The position numbers and the translations under genes were made by a program. 64,000 nucleotides of DNA from Polyangiaceae bacterium (GTDB lineage Bacteria; Myxococcota_A; Polyangia; Polyangiales; Polyangiaceae): assembly GCA_016715885.1 (NCBI GenBank), contig JADJXL010000020.1, forward strand, positions 806,001 to 870,000, given 5' to 3'. The notes beneath the pieces are model-generated. The model worked only from the letters and a program-made list of their open reading frames with translations, searched no databases and was not told where the DNA came from. The first letter of the stretch is position 1, and every line of letters starts with the position of its first letter. Shown here in pieces: positions 1 to 8,353 of the stretch.

Positions 1-1
1 C

Positions 2-520
2 GAGCACACGCGTGAGGACTATTGGGTTCGAGCCACGGACGTCGTGGTCGTCGTTCGGAGGACGAAGTTCCCCGAGTTTGCCAAGGGCACTCAAAAGTGG
101 CTCGACATCAGTTTGGCAAACCAAACTCTCACGGCGTACGAAGGTCAAAAGCCTGTCTACGTGACGCTCATCTCATCGGGGCGCGACGTGCTCAAGGATG
201 CTCCGGATGCAGCTTCCACGGCACGGGGAACGTTTCGAGTGCAAAAGAAGTTCGTGACGCGAGCGCTCGACAGCCGTGAGGTTCACGGGGAGTTCGATGT
301 CGCCGATGCGCCGTGGGTGATGGAGTTTGCCCCGAACAACGCGATCGCCGGGACGTACTGGGGCGATGGGCTTGGAGAAGCGCACATGTTCCACGCGGTG
401 GCGCTGTCGCCGGTCGATGCGCATCGGATCTGGCGCTGGGCCGATCCGGAGCTGCCGGAGGGCTGGCACGGCGTCACGGACGCGATGGGCGAAGGAACGT
501 ACGTGGTCGTCCGACCCTGA
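2..520 (+). CDS. L,D-transpeptidase (YkuD)-like protein, C-terminal part, catalytic residues missing
   Basis: The gene enters from the left edge and is open from base 2 to the TGA at 518-520. The visible 172 residues match the C-terminal half of myxobacterial YkuD L,D-transpeptidases, which form 3-3 crosslinks in peptidoglycan: a 'W(L)DISLANQTL..YEG' strand region, then the region that normally carries HGT(Y/F)W...SHGC(V)NL(S/T)P. Here that region reads IAGTYWGDGLGEAHMFHAVA followed by LSP, so the first His is Ala and the SHGC box with the nucleophilic Cys is replaced by MFHA. The frame around it is intact and has normal high-GC third positions, so this is substitution rather than a frameshift. 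It is probably a non-catalytic periplasmic relative. The N-terminus lies outside the window. Confidence 0.75.
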   Translation, partial: EHTREDYWVRATDVVVVVRRTKFPEFAKGTQKWLDISLANQTLTAYEGQKPVYVTLISSGRDVLKDAPDAASTARGTFRVQKKFVTRALDSREVHGEFDVADAPWVMEFAPNNAIAGTYWGDGLGEAHMFHAVALSPVDAHRIWRWADPELPEGWHGVTDAMGEGTYVVVRP

Positions 521-587
521 AAATGCGACCGGCCCCGACAAGGGACCCGGTGGGTCACATGCGGAGCCGGAGGGTTGTTCTCGTGGG

Positions 588-661
588 TGCCGAAGGAGGG
601 AATCGAACCCCCGACCCGGCGCGTATGAAACGCCTGCTCTAGCCAACTGAGCTACTTCGGC
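588..661 (-). tRNA. tRNA-Met(CAU), elongator type
   Basis: The reverse strand folds into a complete cloverleaf: acceptor GCCGAAG/CTTCGGC, D-stem GCTC/GAGC, anticodon stem GGCGT/GCGCC around loop TTCATAC, T-arm with TTCGATT. The anticodon is CAU. The TTCATAC loop is the one seen in elongator methionine tRNAs of Bacillus and chloroplasts, while tRNA-Ile2 usually carries CTCATAA, so elongator Met is favoured. No CCA is encoded directly after the discriminator A. Confidence 0.93.
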
Positions 662-778
662 AAAAAGTGGCGCGCACTATGTCGACGGAGGGCAACTCTG
701 TCAAGCGAGCAATCTTGTCGGGACGGCCGTTCCCACAAAGCGCTCCGGTTTTCCGCGACTTCAAGCGGCAGCGAGCGT

Positions 779-2104
779 TCATGGATTTGCGGGATCTCGC
801 GGCCGAACGGCTGGATTCTGGGCCGTAAAAGGCATCGACCATGCAAGCTGCGGCCCAAGCTCGGCAGGAAGCGGGTCGAACGGAGCTGCTCGAACCAGCG
901 CTCGGCGACAATTCTCGTCGAACTCGGCAATCGTGCTCGAACGACTCACGCGCACACCCGTGACCGAGCCATCTCGTTGGATCACAAACGAAATGATGAC
1001 AGTGCCACCTCGTCCCTCGGCAATCGCCCACTTCGGAAATGCGTTTTTCCACAGCGGTTGAATGCGCGAAATGACGCGGCGAAGGTAGTCGTTGCGGCGC
1101 CTGTCTCGCGCGATCTGATCTGCATCGGGACCTCGCCCATCGCCATTCGGACGCGCGTCGGATCCGGCGCCCGTTTGTCCTCCAGAACCCGGTGCCGGCG
1201 CGGGTGACGTTTGTCCTCCCGAACCTTCTCCCGCGTCGCCCCCAGCCGTACTTGCCCGGACGATCGACTGCTGTGCCGGCGCTACTTCTTGCTCGCTGTC
1301 CACGCGATCTTTCGGCTTGCCGTCTTGTTCGGCAGGCACCGACGGCACCTCCGCCGCGACCCATGGCCTCGCGAGCGGCACGGGCGCGCGCATCCGCGCG
1401 TCCTTGCCCGCCGCACCATCGCGCACGCCAACGCCGATCGTCGGCTCGGCTGCACCCGGCGCCGTCCCACCCACGGATCGCGGGCTCTCCGTCACGCCAG
1501 GCGGCATCGGTGGAGCACCGAGCGCCCCGCCTGCATGCGCAGCCTGCCCCGCACGACGCGCGCCCGACGATGGATCGTGCACGGCGTACTCGCGTCGCTC
1601 TTTGCGACTCCCCGTGCGGCCGCTCGCAAGAAACGTCAGCTCCATCGGCTCACGGCTCGCTCGCCAATCTTCCCACGACGCGCGCTGCTTACCCGAATCG
1701 ATCCGCTGCACTTGGCTGCGATCGAAACGCGACGGAATCGCCGTCACGAGCGTGCGATCGTCGTGCCTGTCCGCAAGGTTCTCCGCTGGTTGCGCTGCGT
1801 CCGCTCCACCGCGCCCGGCCCCCTCCGTGTCCGGTCGCGGCAAAGCCTCACCTCCGCCGCGCGGAATCACGATGGGAGGTAGCTCGACGAGCTTGCCGTC
1901 AATCGTTTCATCTCCAACCATCGGCAGATCGATCTGCACGATGTCGTCCGGTAGCGGCACCGCGAACGCTCGATGCGCCCACGCGGCGACGTTCCGAGAC
2001 GAACGCTCGTAGAGCTCGTTGCCAAACTTGACCACGATGACGTGCGTCGCGATCGACAAGACGACGAACGCAACCAGCCTGTAGTCGAGCACGCGGCCGA
2101 GCAC
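779..2104 (-). CDS. TonB-like energy-transducer/periplasmic-spanning protein
   Basis: This 441-residue protein has one N-terminal membrane segment (about residues 9-28), a long Pro/Gly/Ala/Asp-rich middle, and a C-terminal domain (about 345-435) of the TonB type: 'YLRRVISRIQPLWKN', 'GGTVIISFVIQRDGSVTGVRV' and 'FDENCRRALVRAAPFDPLP'. TonB proteins sit in the inner membrane, cross the periplasm and pass proton-motive energy from ExbB/ExbD to outer-membrane receptors. No exbB/exbD or receptor gene is adjacent, so it may instead be a TonB-domain protein with another envelope role. It is the last gene of a leftward run after the TatD-like gene (44-bp gap) and is followed by tRNA-Met. The start chosen is the first codon of a frame giving a normal positively charged signal-anchor. 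Confidence 0.75.
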   Translation of the reverse strand: MLGRVLDYRLVAFVVLSIATHVIVVKFGNELYERSSRNVAAWAHRAFAVPLPDDIVQIDLPMVGDETIDGKLVELPPIVIPRGGGEALPRPDTEGAGRGGADAAQPAENLADRHDDRTLVTAIPSRFDRSQVQRIDSGKQRASWEDWRASREPMELTFLASGRTGSRKERREYAVHDPSSGARRAGQAAHAGGALGAPPMPPGVTESPRSVGGTAPGAAEPTIGVGVRDGAAGKDARMRAPVPLARPWVAAEVPSVPAEQDGKPKDRVDSEQEVAPAQQSIVRASTAGGDAGEGSGGQTSPAPAPGSGGQTGAGSDARPNGDGRGPDADQIARDRRRNDYLRRVISRIQPLWKNAFPKWAIAEGRGGTVIISFVIQRDGSVTGVRVSRSSTIAEFDENCRRALVRAAPFDPLPAELGPQLAWSMPFTAQNPAVRPRDPANP

Positions 2105-2148
2105 GACTCCGAGTATGACCGTTTTTTCCGCGCTGGGGCGCCAGTAAT

Positions 2149-2922
2149 CTACGCGAGCCCGAATCGCCGCCGAGCGTTCTCGCCAGTGCGCGCCACGAAT
2201 GTATCGAAGTCATCGCCACGAAGCTCGGCGACGCGACGCGCCGTGTGCACCACATACGCAGGCTCGCAACGCTTACCCCGCATCGGGATGGGCGCGAGGT
2301 ACGGACTGTCCGTCTCGACGAGGATGCGATCCATCGGCGCCCACGCTGCAACCTCGTGAATGGCTCGCGCATTCTTGAACGTGACGATGCCGGAGAACGA
2401 GATGTCGAAGCCAAGCGCAATCGCACGCTCGGCAAAGGGTCGATCTTCCGAGAAGCAATGAATCACGCCGCCCACGCGCGATGCGCCCTCTTCTTCGAGG
2501 ATCGACAACGTGTCTTCGGGAGCTTCACGCGTGTGTACGACGATGGGCTTACGCACTCGAACCGCAAGCGCGATGAGGCGCCGAAACACTTCCTGCTGCG
2601 TGCTTTTGGGCGATCGCATGTAGTGATAATCGAGCCCGATTTCGCCGATCGCACACAGACGAGGCGCCGCCGCCAAACGCTCGATCTCGGCCTCCATCGC
2701 GTCGTCGAGGACCAAGGCGTCGTGCGGATGAACGCCCGCCGTGGACCACACATCGGGCAGCCGTGATGCAAGCTCGGCGGCGTAACGCGCCGGCCCGAGG
2801 TCCTCACCCACACCGATGACCACGAACGCACCCACACCGACTGCGCGTGCGCGGTCCAGCACGGCATCGGCACCTTCCGGAAAGTAGCCGGGATCAACGT
2901 GACAATGCGTATCGATCAACAT
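2149..2922 (-). CDS. TatD/YcfH family metal-dependent DNase
   Basis: A 257-residue protein, full length for TatD-family hydrolases. The metal-binding signatures of the amidohydrolase TIM barrel are all visible: DTHCHVD at residues 4-10 (His6, His8), AIGEIGLDYHY near residue 95, KPIVVHTRE, GGVIHCFS and the closing ETDSPYLAP. The family hydrolyses DNA 3'-5' and has been tied to DNA repair and apoptosis-like DNA breakdown; many members are housekeeping genes of unproven role. It lies 24 bp after the PrkA gene and 44 bp before the TonB-like gene, so the three are probably one transcription unit. Start ATG at 2922 gives the standard N-terminus MLIDTHCHVD. Confidence 0.92.
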   Translation of the reverse strand: MLIDTHCHVDPGYFPEGADAVLDRARAVGVGAFVVIGVGEDLGPARYAAELASRLPDVWSTAGVHPHDALVLDDAMEAEIERLAAAPRLCAIGEIGLDYHYMRSPKSTQQEVFRRLIALAVRVRKPIVVHTREAPEDTLSILEEEGASRVGGVIHCFSEDRPFAERAIALGFDISFSGIVTFKNARAIHEVAAWAPMDRILVETDSPYLAPIPMRGKRCEPAYVVHTARRVAELRGDDFDTFVARTGENARRRFGLA

Positions 2923-2946
2923 GCTTTGACTACCAACGAATGCTCC

Positions 2947-5286
2947 TCACGTGACGAGCTCGCCGAAGCGCGCGCGCAGGAGAGCACTGCCGGCCTCGAG
3001 CGCGCAATGCTCACAGTAGCCCATCGCCACGAGACGCCCAAACGCGGCCAGCGCGTTCTTCCGCTGCTCTTCACGCAGGTTGTTTTGCACCGGAGGTTCC
3101 GCCGTAGAACCTCGAGACACCCGATCACGCAGAATCACGACGAGGTCTCGGCACAAAAGGGCAACTGATTTGCGCCTGTCCGCAAAGAACGCTTCGCGCA
3201 ATTTTCGTAGTTGGTGCGGAAAAACCACCGAGTTCACGACGCGCTCTCCCGGATGATCGATCGCCCATGCGGCAATCATGGAGATGAGTCCCTTGCGGTG
3301 TTCGTCGTACTTGTTTCGTACGCCGATCAGCCCCTCGATCTCGCGCATCATGCGATCATCCGCAGGCTCGGAGTCACCCGTGTGCGGATTGCGAAGCTTC
3401 TCGCCCTTCACCCAAGCCCCCACGTGTTGGATGTACCGGTCGAATAGCTCGCCGTAGCGTGTCTCATCGACGATTCCGCTCGCCGCGCGCATCTCTTCCT
3501 CGAGCGTGTCGAGCAGCCTCGATCGCACGGCATCGCGGAAGAGCTTGTGATCGTGGTATCCGCCCGCGAGCGCTCGTTCCTTCAGCCACTCGTATTCACT
3601 CGTGCGCTTGCAAAGCTCGTCGATCTCCGACAGCACGGCGAATGGCGACAAGCACGCCGAATCGTGCGCCTGTGCAGCATCGAGCAGCAGTGTGCGCATC
3701 TCGCGCGGAGAAACCCCCGAACGCCCCTCGAAGTCGAGCGTCGAATCGCTCTCGTGGTAGAGCGCGCGAACGTTTGCACGAAGCAGTTTTTGCGAGTCGC
3801 CATCGAGCCTGTCGGGTGGCGTGCCCGTCGCATACATCTCGAGCTTCTCGGCTGCCGTGAGCGATGAAACGATGGGCGCAAGTGCTTCCGGATAACGCTT
3901 CGCATCGGGCTGACGCATGCGCGTGAGCACCGCGAACTGAGCTGCCACGCGGGTCGCATGCGGAGCCACGTGCCGATTCACGAACGGAACGATCTGCGCG
4001 TCGTAGATCCGCTTCTCGTCAATCCAACGACGCAAATACGGCGCGCGTAAAAGCTCGAAACGCCCTCGGAAACTCGGGAACTCAGGATGCTCGCGGAACG
4101 CGTTGAGGTGCACGTCGTTCGCGCTGCCAATCATCACGACGTTGGTCTGGATGGTTTGTTGAGGCAAACTCACCTCGCCCGTTTCCAGCGTGAGCTGCAA
4201 GTAGCGGAACGCGTCGATGGGGCGCTTGAGCAGATCGCTGAATTCCAGCACGCCCCCGGCCGCTTCGACGATCTCCCCATGCGCTTCGAACAGCGTTCGA
4301 GCTTGAAGCGCCGTGGGGAGCGCAGCGAGTGATCGATCCGCCGTAATCTGCCGCTCGCTTGCGTCGACGCTGAGCTCGGGGCCAATCGTTACCGCTCCCG
4401 TGCGGTACCGTCGCGAAATGAACCAACGCTCGACCTGCACGTGTCGCAAAACATCCGCGAACGAGCCTTCGTAGGAAACGAGCAGCGCTTCGACGACCTG
4501 TTGGTTCTTGTGCGAAAGTTTGCCGCTCATGAGCCAGTCGGGCGGCGGTTCGCTGATACCGGCGTCGTCATAGAGCTTCTGCACGAGCGCGCGACGTTCG
4601 GGCACCGGCAACAGAAAAAGCGGATGGTCGCGCAGCTCGATGACGAGGCGCGCATCGATCTGCGTGTCGTCGAGATGCGCGAACGTCGCAGTCGGCGAAA
4701 GGATCCCCTCGCCGCCAAACCCGATGGCTCCACGCGTCGTTTTGCGCGTTGGGAAAACCCAGTGAAAGCGGTAGAGCGCGCCTTCGTCGAGCGTCGAGTA
4801 GTGTTCGAGCGCGCGAAGGATGCAGCCCGCAACGGTGCTCTTGGCTGAACCGTTCGGCCCGTGCATCAACACGAGTCGATTGGCTCGCCCCTCTTGCACG
4901 AAGTTCGACAGCACGCGGTAGATCTCGGCTTGAAGCTCTTCGTGTCCGACGAGCGCCGCGTCACGACCGTGGAAGGTTTGTCGCTTCCCACCGTTTTCCG
5001 GACGAACCGGTTCGGGCTCCCACGGCAAATCGAAAAGGCGCCAACGCAGGCTTTCACCCCACGGCATCTTGACCGTGTACGTGCCGAAATGATCGAACAT
5101 GTCGCGCACGTAGCGAGCAGCATCACGGCCATGCCGAGCTGGGTCGGCCGCGAAGAGCTCGAGGTATTCCTGAAACGACAAGAGGCGCCGACCCGTCTGG
5201 AAACGGCGCTGTATCGCCGTGGCAATTCCGGACAGCTCAGCAAGAGCGAGCGATGACCGACGGTCTGCCGCGTCGTTGTCTTTCAC
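2947..5286 (-). CDS. prkA: PrkA-family serine protein kinase (AAA type)
   Basis: The 779-residue protein follows the PrkA/YeaG plan: an N-terminal helical region ('RRLLSFQEYLELFAADPARH'), an AAA ATPase module with Walker A GPNGSAKST at residues 143-151, and a C-terminal PrkA domain rich in Arg/Lys helices ('EEEMRAASGIVDETRYGELF', 'NKYDEHRKGL'). PrkA proteins act in nutrient-stress and sporulation signalling (Bacillus PrkA, E. coli YeaG); whether the main activity is kinase or ATP-dependent protease is debated in the family. E. coli YeaG has 644 residues, so this form is longer, mainly in the middle and C-terminus. The usual partners YeaH and SpoVR are not adjacent. It heads a leftward run with the TatD- and TonB-like genes. 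Confidence 0.88.
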   Translation of the reverse strand: MKDNDAADRRSSLALAELSGIATAIQRRFQTGRRLLSFQEYLELFAADPARHGRDAARYVRDMFDHFGTYTVKMPWGESLRWRLFDLPWEPEPVRPENGGKRQTFHGRDAALVGHEELQAEIYRVLSNFVQEGRANRLVLMHGPNGSAKSTVAGCILRALEHYSTLDEGALYRFHWVFPTRKTTRGAIGFGGEGILSPTATFAHLDDTQIDARLVIELRDHPLFLLPVPERRALVQKLYDDAGISEPPPDWLMSGKLSHKNQQVVEALLVSYEGSFADVLRHVQVERWFISRRYRTGAVTIGPELSVDASERQITADRSLAALPTALQARTLFEAHGEIVEAAGGVLEFSDLLKRPIDAFRYLQLTLETGEVSLPQQTIQTNVVMIGSANDVHLNAFREHPEFPSFRGRFELLRAPYLRRWIDEKRIYDAQIVPFVNRHVAPHATRVAAQFAVLTRMRQPDAKRYPEALAPIVSSLTAAEKLEMYATGTPPDRLDGDSQKLLRANVRALYHESDSTLDFEGRSGVSPREMRTLLLDAAQAHDSACLSPFAVLSEIDELCKRTSEYEWLKERALAGGYHDHKLFRDAVRSRLLDTLEEEMRAASGIVDETRYGELFDRYIQHVGAWVKGEKLRNPHTGDSEPADDRMMREIEGLIGVRNKYDEHRKGLISMIAAWAIDHPGERVVNSVVFPHQLRKLREAFFADRRKSVALLCRDLVVILRDRVSRGSTAEPPVQNNLREEQRKNALAAFGRLVAMGYCEHCALEAGSALLRARFGELVT

Positions 5287-5307
5287 CCCGGGAGTTTAGC
5301 TTCCAGG

Positions 5308-5823
5308 TCACTTCACGTCGACGTCGACTGCGAGTTCCACCCTTTCCATCAGACAGCTCGACGGACTGCACACGCTGAGCGAAAGCGTCCCGCCGATGCT
5401 GTACTTACCCGGCTTGGACGCAACGAAAGGCACGCTGAAAACACCTCTCGTTTGGTCAAATTTGCCGTCGGCTCGCACGAGCAACGGCTTGGGATACGTC
5501 ACGCCTTCAGGCGCAGGATCGGCCGTCCGGAACTTGTATGGATACGCATCGTTGATGTGGAACGGATCCTTCGGCGTGAGAATGACTTCGACGGTGCCCT
5601 GTTTGCCCGCGGCGTATGTTCCCACCGATTTTATTTCGGCGTCGTACGAATCCGTGCTCGCCCTGGAGCTCAGAGGAGCAGCCTGGTTTGTCTCGGCAAC
5701 CACTCCCCGCCCTGCCGCTTCACTGTCGCCCGGCGCGAACGCAGCGCCAAACGCGAAGGCAGAGAGAATCGCGAAACACGCGAAAGTCACGGTGGAGCGT
5801 CGCTTCGAAGACGGTTTGATCAT
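5308..5823 (-). CDS. Secreted protein resembling the DsbD N-terminal (alpha) domain
   Basis: A 171-residue protein with a signal peptide (basic start, then 'FACFAILSAFAFGAAFAPG'). The mature part is beta-rich and ends with a closely spaced cysteine pair, 'LSLSVCSPSSCLMERVELAV', resembling the paired cysteines of the DsbD alpha domain, which receives electrons in the periplasm. It lacks the DsbD membrane and thioredoxin domains, so it may be a stand-alone periplasmic redox or metal-binding protein. The ATG at 5823 was preferred over an upstream GTG at 5841. It lies just upstream of prkA, 21 bp away, and may be cotranscribed. The family assignment is tentative. Confidence 0.55.
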   Translation of the reverse strand: MIKPSSKRRSTVTFACFAILSAFAFGAAFAPGDSEAAGRGVVAETNQAAPLSSRASTDSYDAEIKSVGTYAAGKQGTVEVILTPKDPFHINDAYPYKFRTADPAPEGVTYPKPLLVRADGKFDQTRGVFSVPFVASKPGKYSIGGTLSLSVCSPSSCLMERVELAVDVDVK

Positions 5824-5901
5824 GATCCGCCCAGATAACACGTCGGCACGCGCGCTACCACGACTCGTCGTGGTCGAACACGTCGCTCGAGCGCGAGTTC
5901 A

Positions 5902-7188
5902 CTAGCGTCGGATTGCTACAGCAATGAGCATCCCGACGACGAACATGATGACGAGCACGACCGGCAGAACCCACGGGCGACGAGTTGGAAGTTGCTCTGA
6001 AATCGGCAGTTCTTCCACGCGTTCTCGAGGCGGATCCGGCGCTATCGCCACGGGTTGCGCTGGCGGAGGATCGAACGCTGCATCGAAGGCAGCATCGAGC
6101 GCACTGTAATCTTCCGCCTTCTCTGGCTCGGGTTCGGGAGCCACACGCGCGATGAGAGCAATTCGCAAAAGCTCGCGTAACTCGGCTTCGGGTGTCGCCG
6201 CCCAGTCGGCATACGTGCCATCGAGACCGTAGACGCGACCGATCCGATCCACGAACTCACCCACGGATGCGGTGCGGTTCGCCGGTGACTTCGCGAGAGC
6301 GTCATCCATGACCGCATCGAGCGCTCGCGGAACGCCGTATGCCTTGCCCACATCGCTTGGCAGGCGATGCGGCCTGTTGACGATGCTGTGCAGGATCGCG
6401 CCATCACCAACGCCATCGAACGGCACGTTGCCCGTGATCGCTTCATACGCGATCGCAGCCATGGACCACACATCGGCGCGACTATCGAGCTCGGCTGCAC
6501 CTTGAGCTTGTTCGGGCGACATGTAGTAGGGCGAGCCGATCGTCGTACCAACGACGGTGATTCGTTTGGCCCCCAATGAATTGTCGCGAATGCTGCCGAA
6601 GTCGAGGATCTTGACGACATCGCCTTCACGGCTCGCACAGAGGAAGATGTTGTCCGGTTTCAGATCTCGATGAACGAGATTCAGGTCGTGCGCGACGCGA
6701 AGGCCTTTGGCCATCTGCGCGAGCATCCGAATCACACGCTCGGGAGGCAACACGCGCTGACGTTTGAGCAACGTTCTGAGCGCCTCACCCTCGAGGTACT
6801 CCATGACGAGCACGCGATTGCCCGCGGGATCGAGCTCGAACGCGTAGATCTCGACGATGTGCTCGTGCGCCACGCGCGCGCTGATTTCGAACTCGCGATG
6901 AAACCGCGCGAGAGCGACCTGATCTTCGGAAATGCGCGCGTGCAAGACCTTGAGGGCGACGGTGCGATCGCGCGCTCGATCGAGGGCTTGATACACACGG
7001 CCCATCGCGCCATCGGCGAGCACTCGCCAGATCTCGTAGCGGCCATAGCAGATGGCGTTACCGACGCGCGGATCTTCCGGATCAGGCTCGGGGCGGAGTT
7101 TGTCGGTGCTCTCGAGTGTCGCGCCTTCGACGGGACACACGCCGATGTCATCGGCGTAGAGTCGATGGCACTTTGCGCAGCCCTTCAC
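5902..7188 (-). CDS. Membrane Ser/Thr protein kinase with N-terminal zinc-ribbon-like segment
   Basis: A 428-residue Hanks-type kinase. The first 25 residues carry cysteines at 4, 7 and 18 in a zinc-ribbon-like arrangement. The kinase domain (about 48-310) has the Gly loop region 'LADGAMGRVYQALD', the Lys in VALKVL, HRDLKPDN, DFGSIRDNS and the activation-loop 'GTTIGSPYYMSPEQ'. A single membrane segment near the C-terminus (WVLPVVLVIMFVVGMLIAVA) leaves only a few residues outside. It phosphorylates Ser/Thr on unknown targets; the lack of an external sensor domain suggests a cytoplasmic input. The start is a GTG at 7188, 15 bp after the stop of the upstream coiled-coil zinc-ribbon gene, so the two are probably cotranscribed. 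Confidence 0.9.
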   Translation of the reverse strand: MKGCAKCHRLYADDIGVCPVEGATLESTDKLRPEPDPEDPRVGNAICYGRYEIWRVLADGAMGRVYQALDRARDRTVALKVLHARISEDQVALARFHREFEISARVAHEHIVEIYAFELDPAGNRVLVMEYLEGEALRTLLKRQRVLPPERVIRMLAQMAKGLRVAHDLNLVHRDLKPDNIFLCASREGDVVKILDFGSIRDNSLGAKRITVVGTTIGSPYYMSPEQAQGAAELDSRADVWSMAAIAYEAITGNVPFDGVGDGAILHSIVNRPHRLPSDVGKAYGVPRALDAVMDDALAKSPANRTASVGEFVDRIGRVYGLDGTYADWAATPEAELRELLRIALIARVAPEPEPEKAEDYSALDAAFDAAFDPPPAQPVAIAPDPPRERVEELPISEQLPTRRPWVLPVVLVIMFVVGMLIAVAIRR

Positions 7189-7203
7189 TCGAAGGCCCCG
7201 ACG

Positions 7204-7965
7204 TCAGGCTCGCGGCGAAGGTGCCTGCGCTTCATCGGCATCCACCACGCGTGCTGGCGCAGGCGTGTAGTAGATGATCCGTTTGCAGTGCGGGCATTGC
7301 TCGAACTGCTGCTGCGGAACCATGTTGCGAAACATCATCGGCGGCAGCGTCAGATGGCATCCCATGCATGTGCCGTCGTGCGTCGCGGCGATCGCATAGG
7401 GACGCTGCACGCGGATTCGCTCGTAGCGGCGATAAAGCGCAACGGGCAGCTTCTTCACGGCGAGCTCGCGCTCCTTGATGCGCGCGTCACGTACCGCTTC
7501 GAGCTCTCCAAGCTGCTTGACGGTTCCCTCGGTGGAACCCTCCATTTTTTGCACGACGCTTTGAAGCTTTGCTTCCGTCGCTTCGATGGACTTCTTCGCA
7601 GCTTCCGTGGCGCTCGTGAGTTTCTCGATGTCGTCTTCGCGGTCTCGATGAAGCTTGCGAAGCTCCTCGATTTCGCGCTGCGCGGCGTTCGACTCACGTT
7701 CGTTTCTGGACCGCTGAAGCTTCTCACGTGAGCGTTCGATCTGCTGCGTCATTTGGCGAACCTCGAGCGACAAGTCGCTACGGGTCTTCTCCATTTGCGC
7801 GAGCATGTCGCGGTCGGCTTTGAGGCGCGCGTCGAGCTCCTTCGCTTCAGCACGCATCCCCTCCAAACTCCCCCGCTGCTTTCCGATCTGTTCCTCTGCG
7901 CGCCGAATATCGGCATCGATTGCGGCGAGCTCTTCGAGCGAGGCGATCTGGTCGCGAATACTCAC
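7204..7965 (-). CDS. Coiled-coil protein with C-terminal C4 zinc ribbon (CdsZ/zf-RING_7 type)
   Basis: A 253-residue protein. Residues 1-165 are a long charged coiled coil (repeated Glu/Lys/Arg/Leu heptads). The C-terminus has a C4 zinc ribbon: CMGCH about residue 192 and CPHCKR about residue 223, in the pattern 'DGTCMGCHLTLPP...FEQCPHC'. This matches the widespread bacterial zinc-ribbon family that includes Chlamydia CdsZ and H. pylori HP0958, which act as chaperone or RNA-binding factors for flagellar or type III export in some species; the function here is unknown. Start GTG at 7965 has an AAGGAG about 14 bases upstream. It lies between tRNA-Ile2 and the zinc-ribbon kinase. Confidence 0.85.
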   Translation of the reverse strand: MSIRDQIASLEELAAIDADIRRAEEQIGKQRGSLEGMRAEAKELDARLKADRDMLAQMEKTRSDLSLEVRQMTQQIERSREKLQRSRNERESNAAQREIEELRKLHRDREDDIEKLTSATEAAKKSIEATEAKLQSVVQKMEGSTEGTVKQLGELEAVRDARIKERELAVKKLPVALYRRYERIRVQRPYAIAATHDGTCMGCHLTLPPMMFRNMVPQQQFEQCPHCKRIIYYTPAPARVVDADEAQAPSPRA

Positions 7966-8000
7966 GTGTACGTTCTGCTCCTTGCGCCGGAGAAAATGAG

Positions 8001-8074
8001 TAGGCCCACCTGGACTCGAACCAGGAACAGCCCGGTTATGAGCCGGGGGCTCTGACCGATTGAGCTATAGGCCC
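8001..8074 (-). tRNA. tRNA-Ile2(CAU) likely (lysidine-type)
   Basis: The reverse strand makes a full cloverleaf: acceptor GGGCCTA, D-stem GCTC/GAGC, anticodon stem CCCGG/CCGGG around loop CTCATAA, T-arm CCTGG TTCGAGT CCAGG. The anticodon is CAU; loop CTCATAA and a GGGCC-type acceptor fit the AUA-reading tRNA-Ile2 whose C34 is turned into lysidine by TilS, rather than elongator Met, whose likely gene is at 588-661. E. coli Met also has loop CTCATAA, so identity is not certain. Confidence 0.8.
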
Positions 8075-8353
8075 GTATTGGGGTGGCCGGCGCACCCCTT
8101 GCTGCTCGAACGAGGACTGCGTTGGAACGCCTGAGGCGCCCTCCGCCGAAAACCCCTCGACGTCCGTTCGATGACGACGAGAGGCGACGGGCTGGCATGC
8201 GAATCCCGAGGGATCGAGATCGTTGAGTGCCGAAACAGAAACCAGCCACCGGGAGACAAACTAGTCCATCCGGGCAGCAGTTGGAAGAGAAGTGCGAAAT
8301 TCTCTTACGAAAGCCAGGCGTGGGCTTGCGCCCGGTCTTCAGTTCGACTTGTT
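8075..8353. other. Gene-free stretch between tRNA-Ile2 and the SUMF1 pair
   Basis: About 280 bases with no credible coding frame on either strand. I see no clear promoter or hairpin in it. It holds one copy of the dispersed GACAAAC heptamer near 8257. Confidence 0.4.

Noticed and set aside
8065..8259. A short gene between tRNA-Ile2 and the SUMF1 pair
   Set aside because: The frame overlaps the tRNA, is short, and has no family-like sequence.
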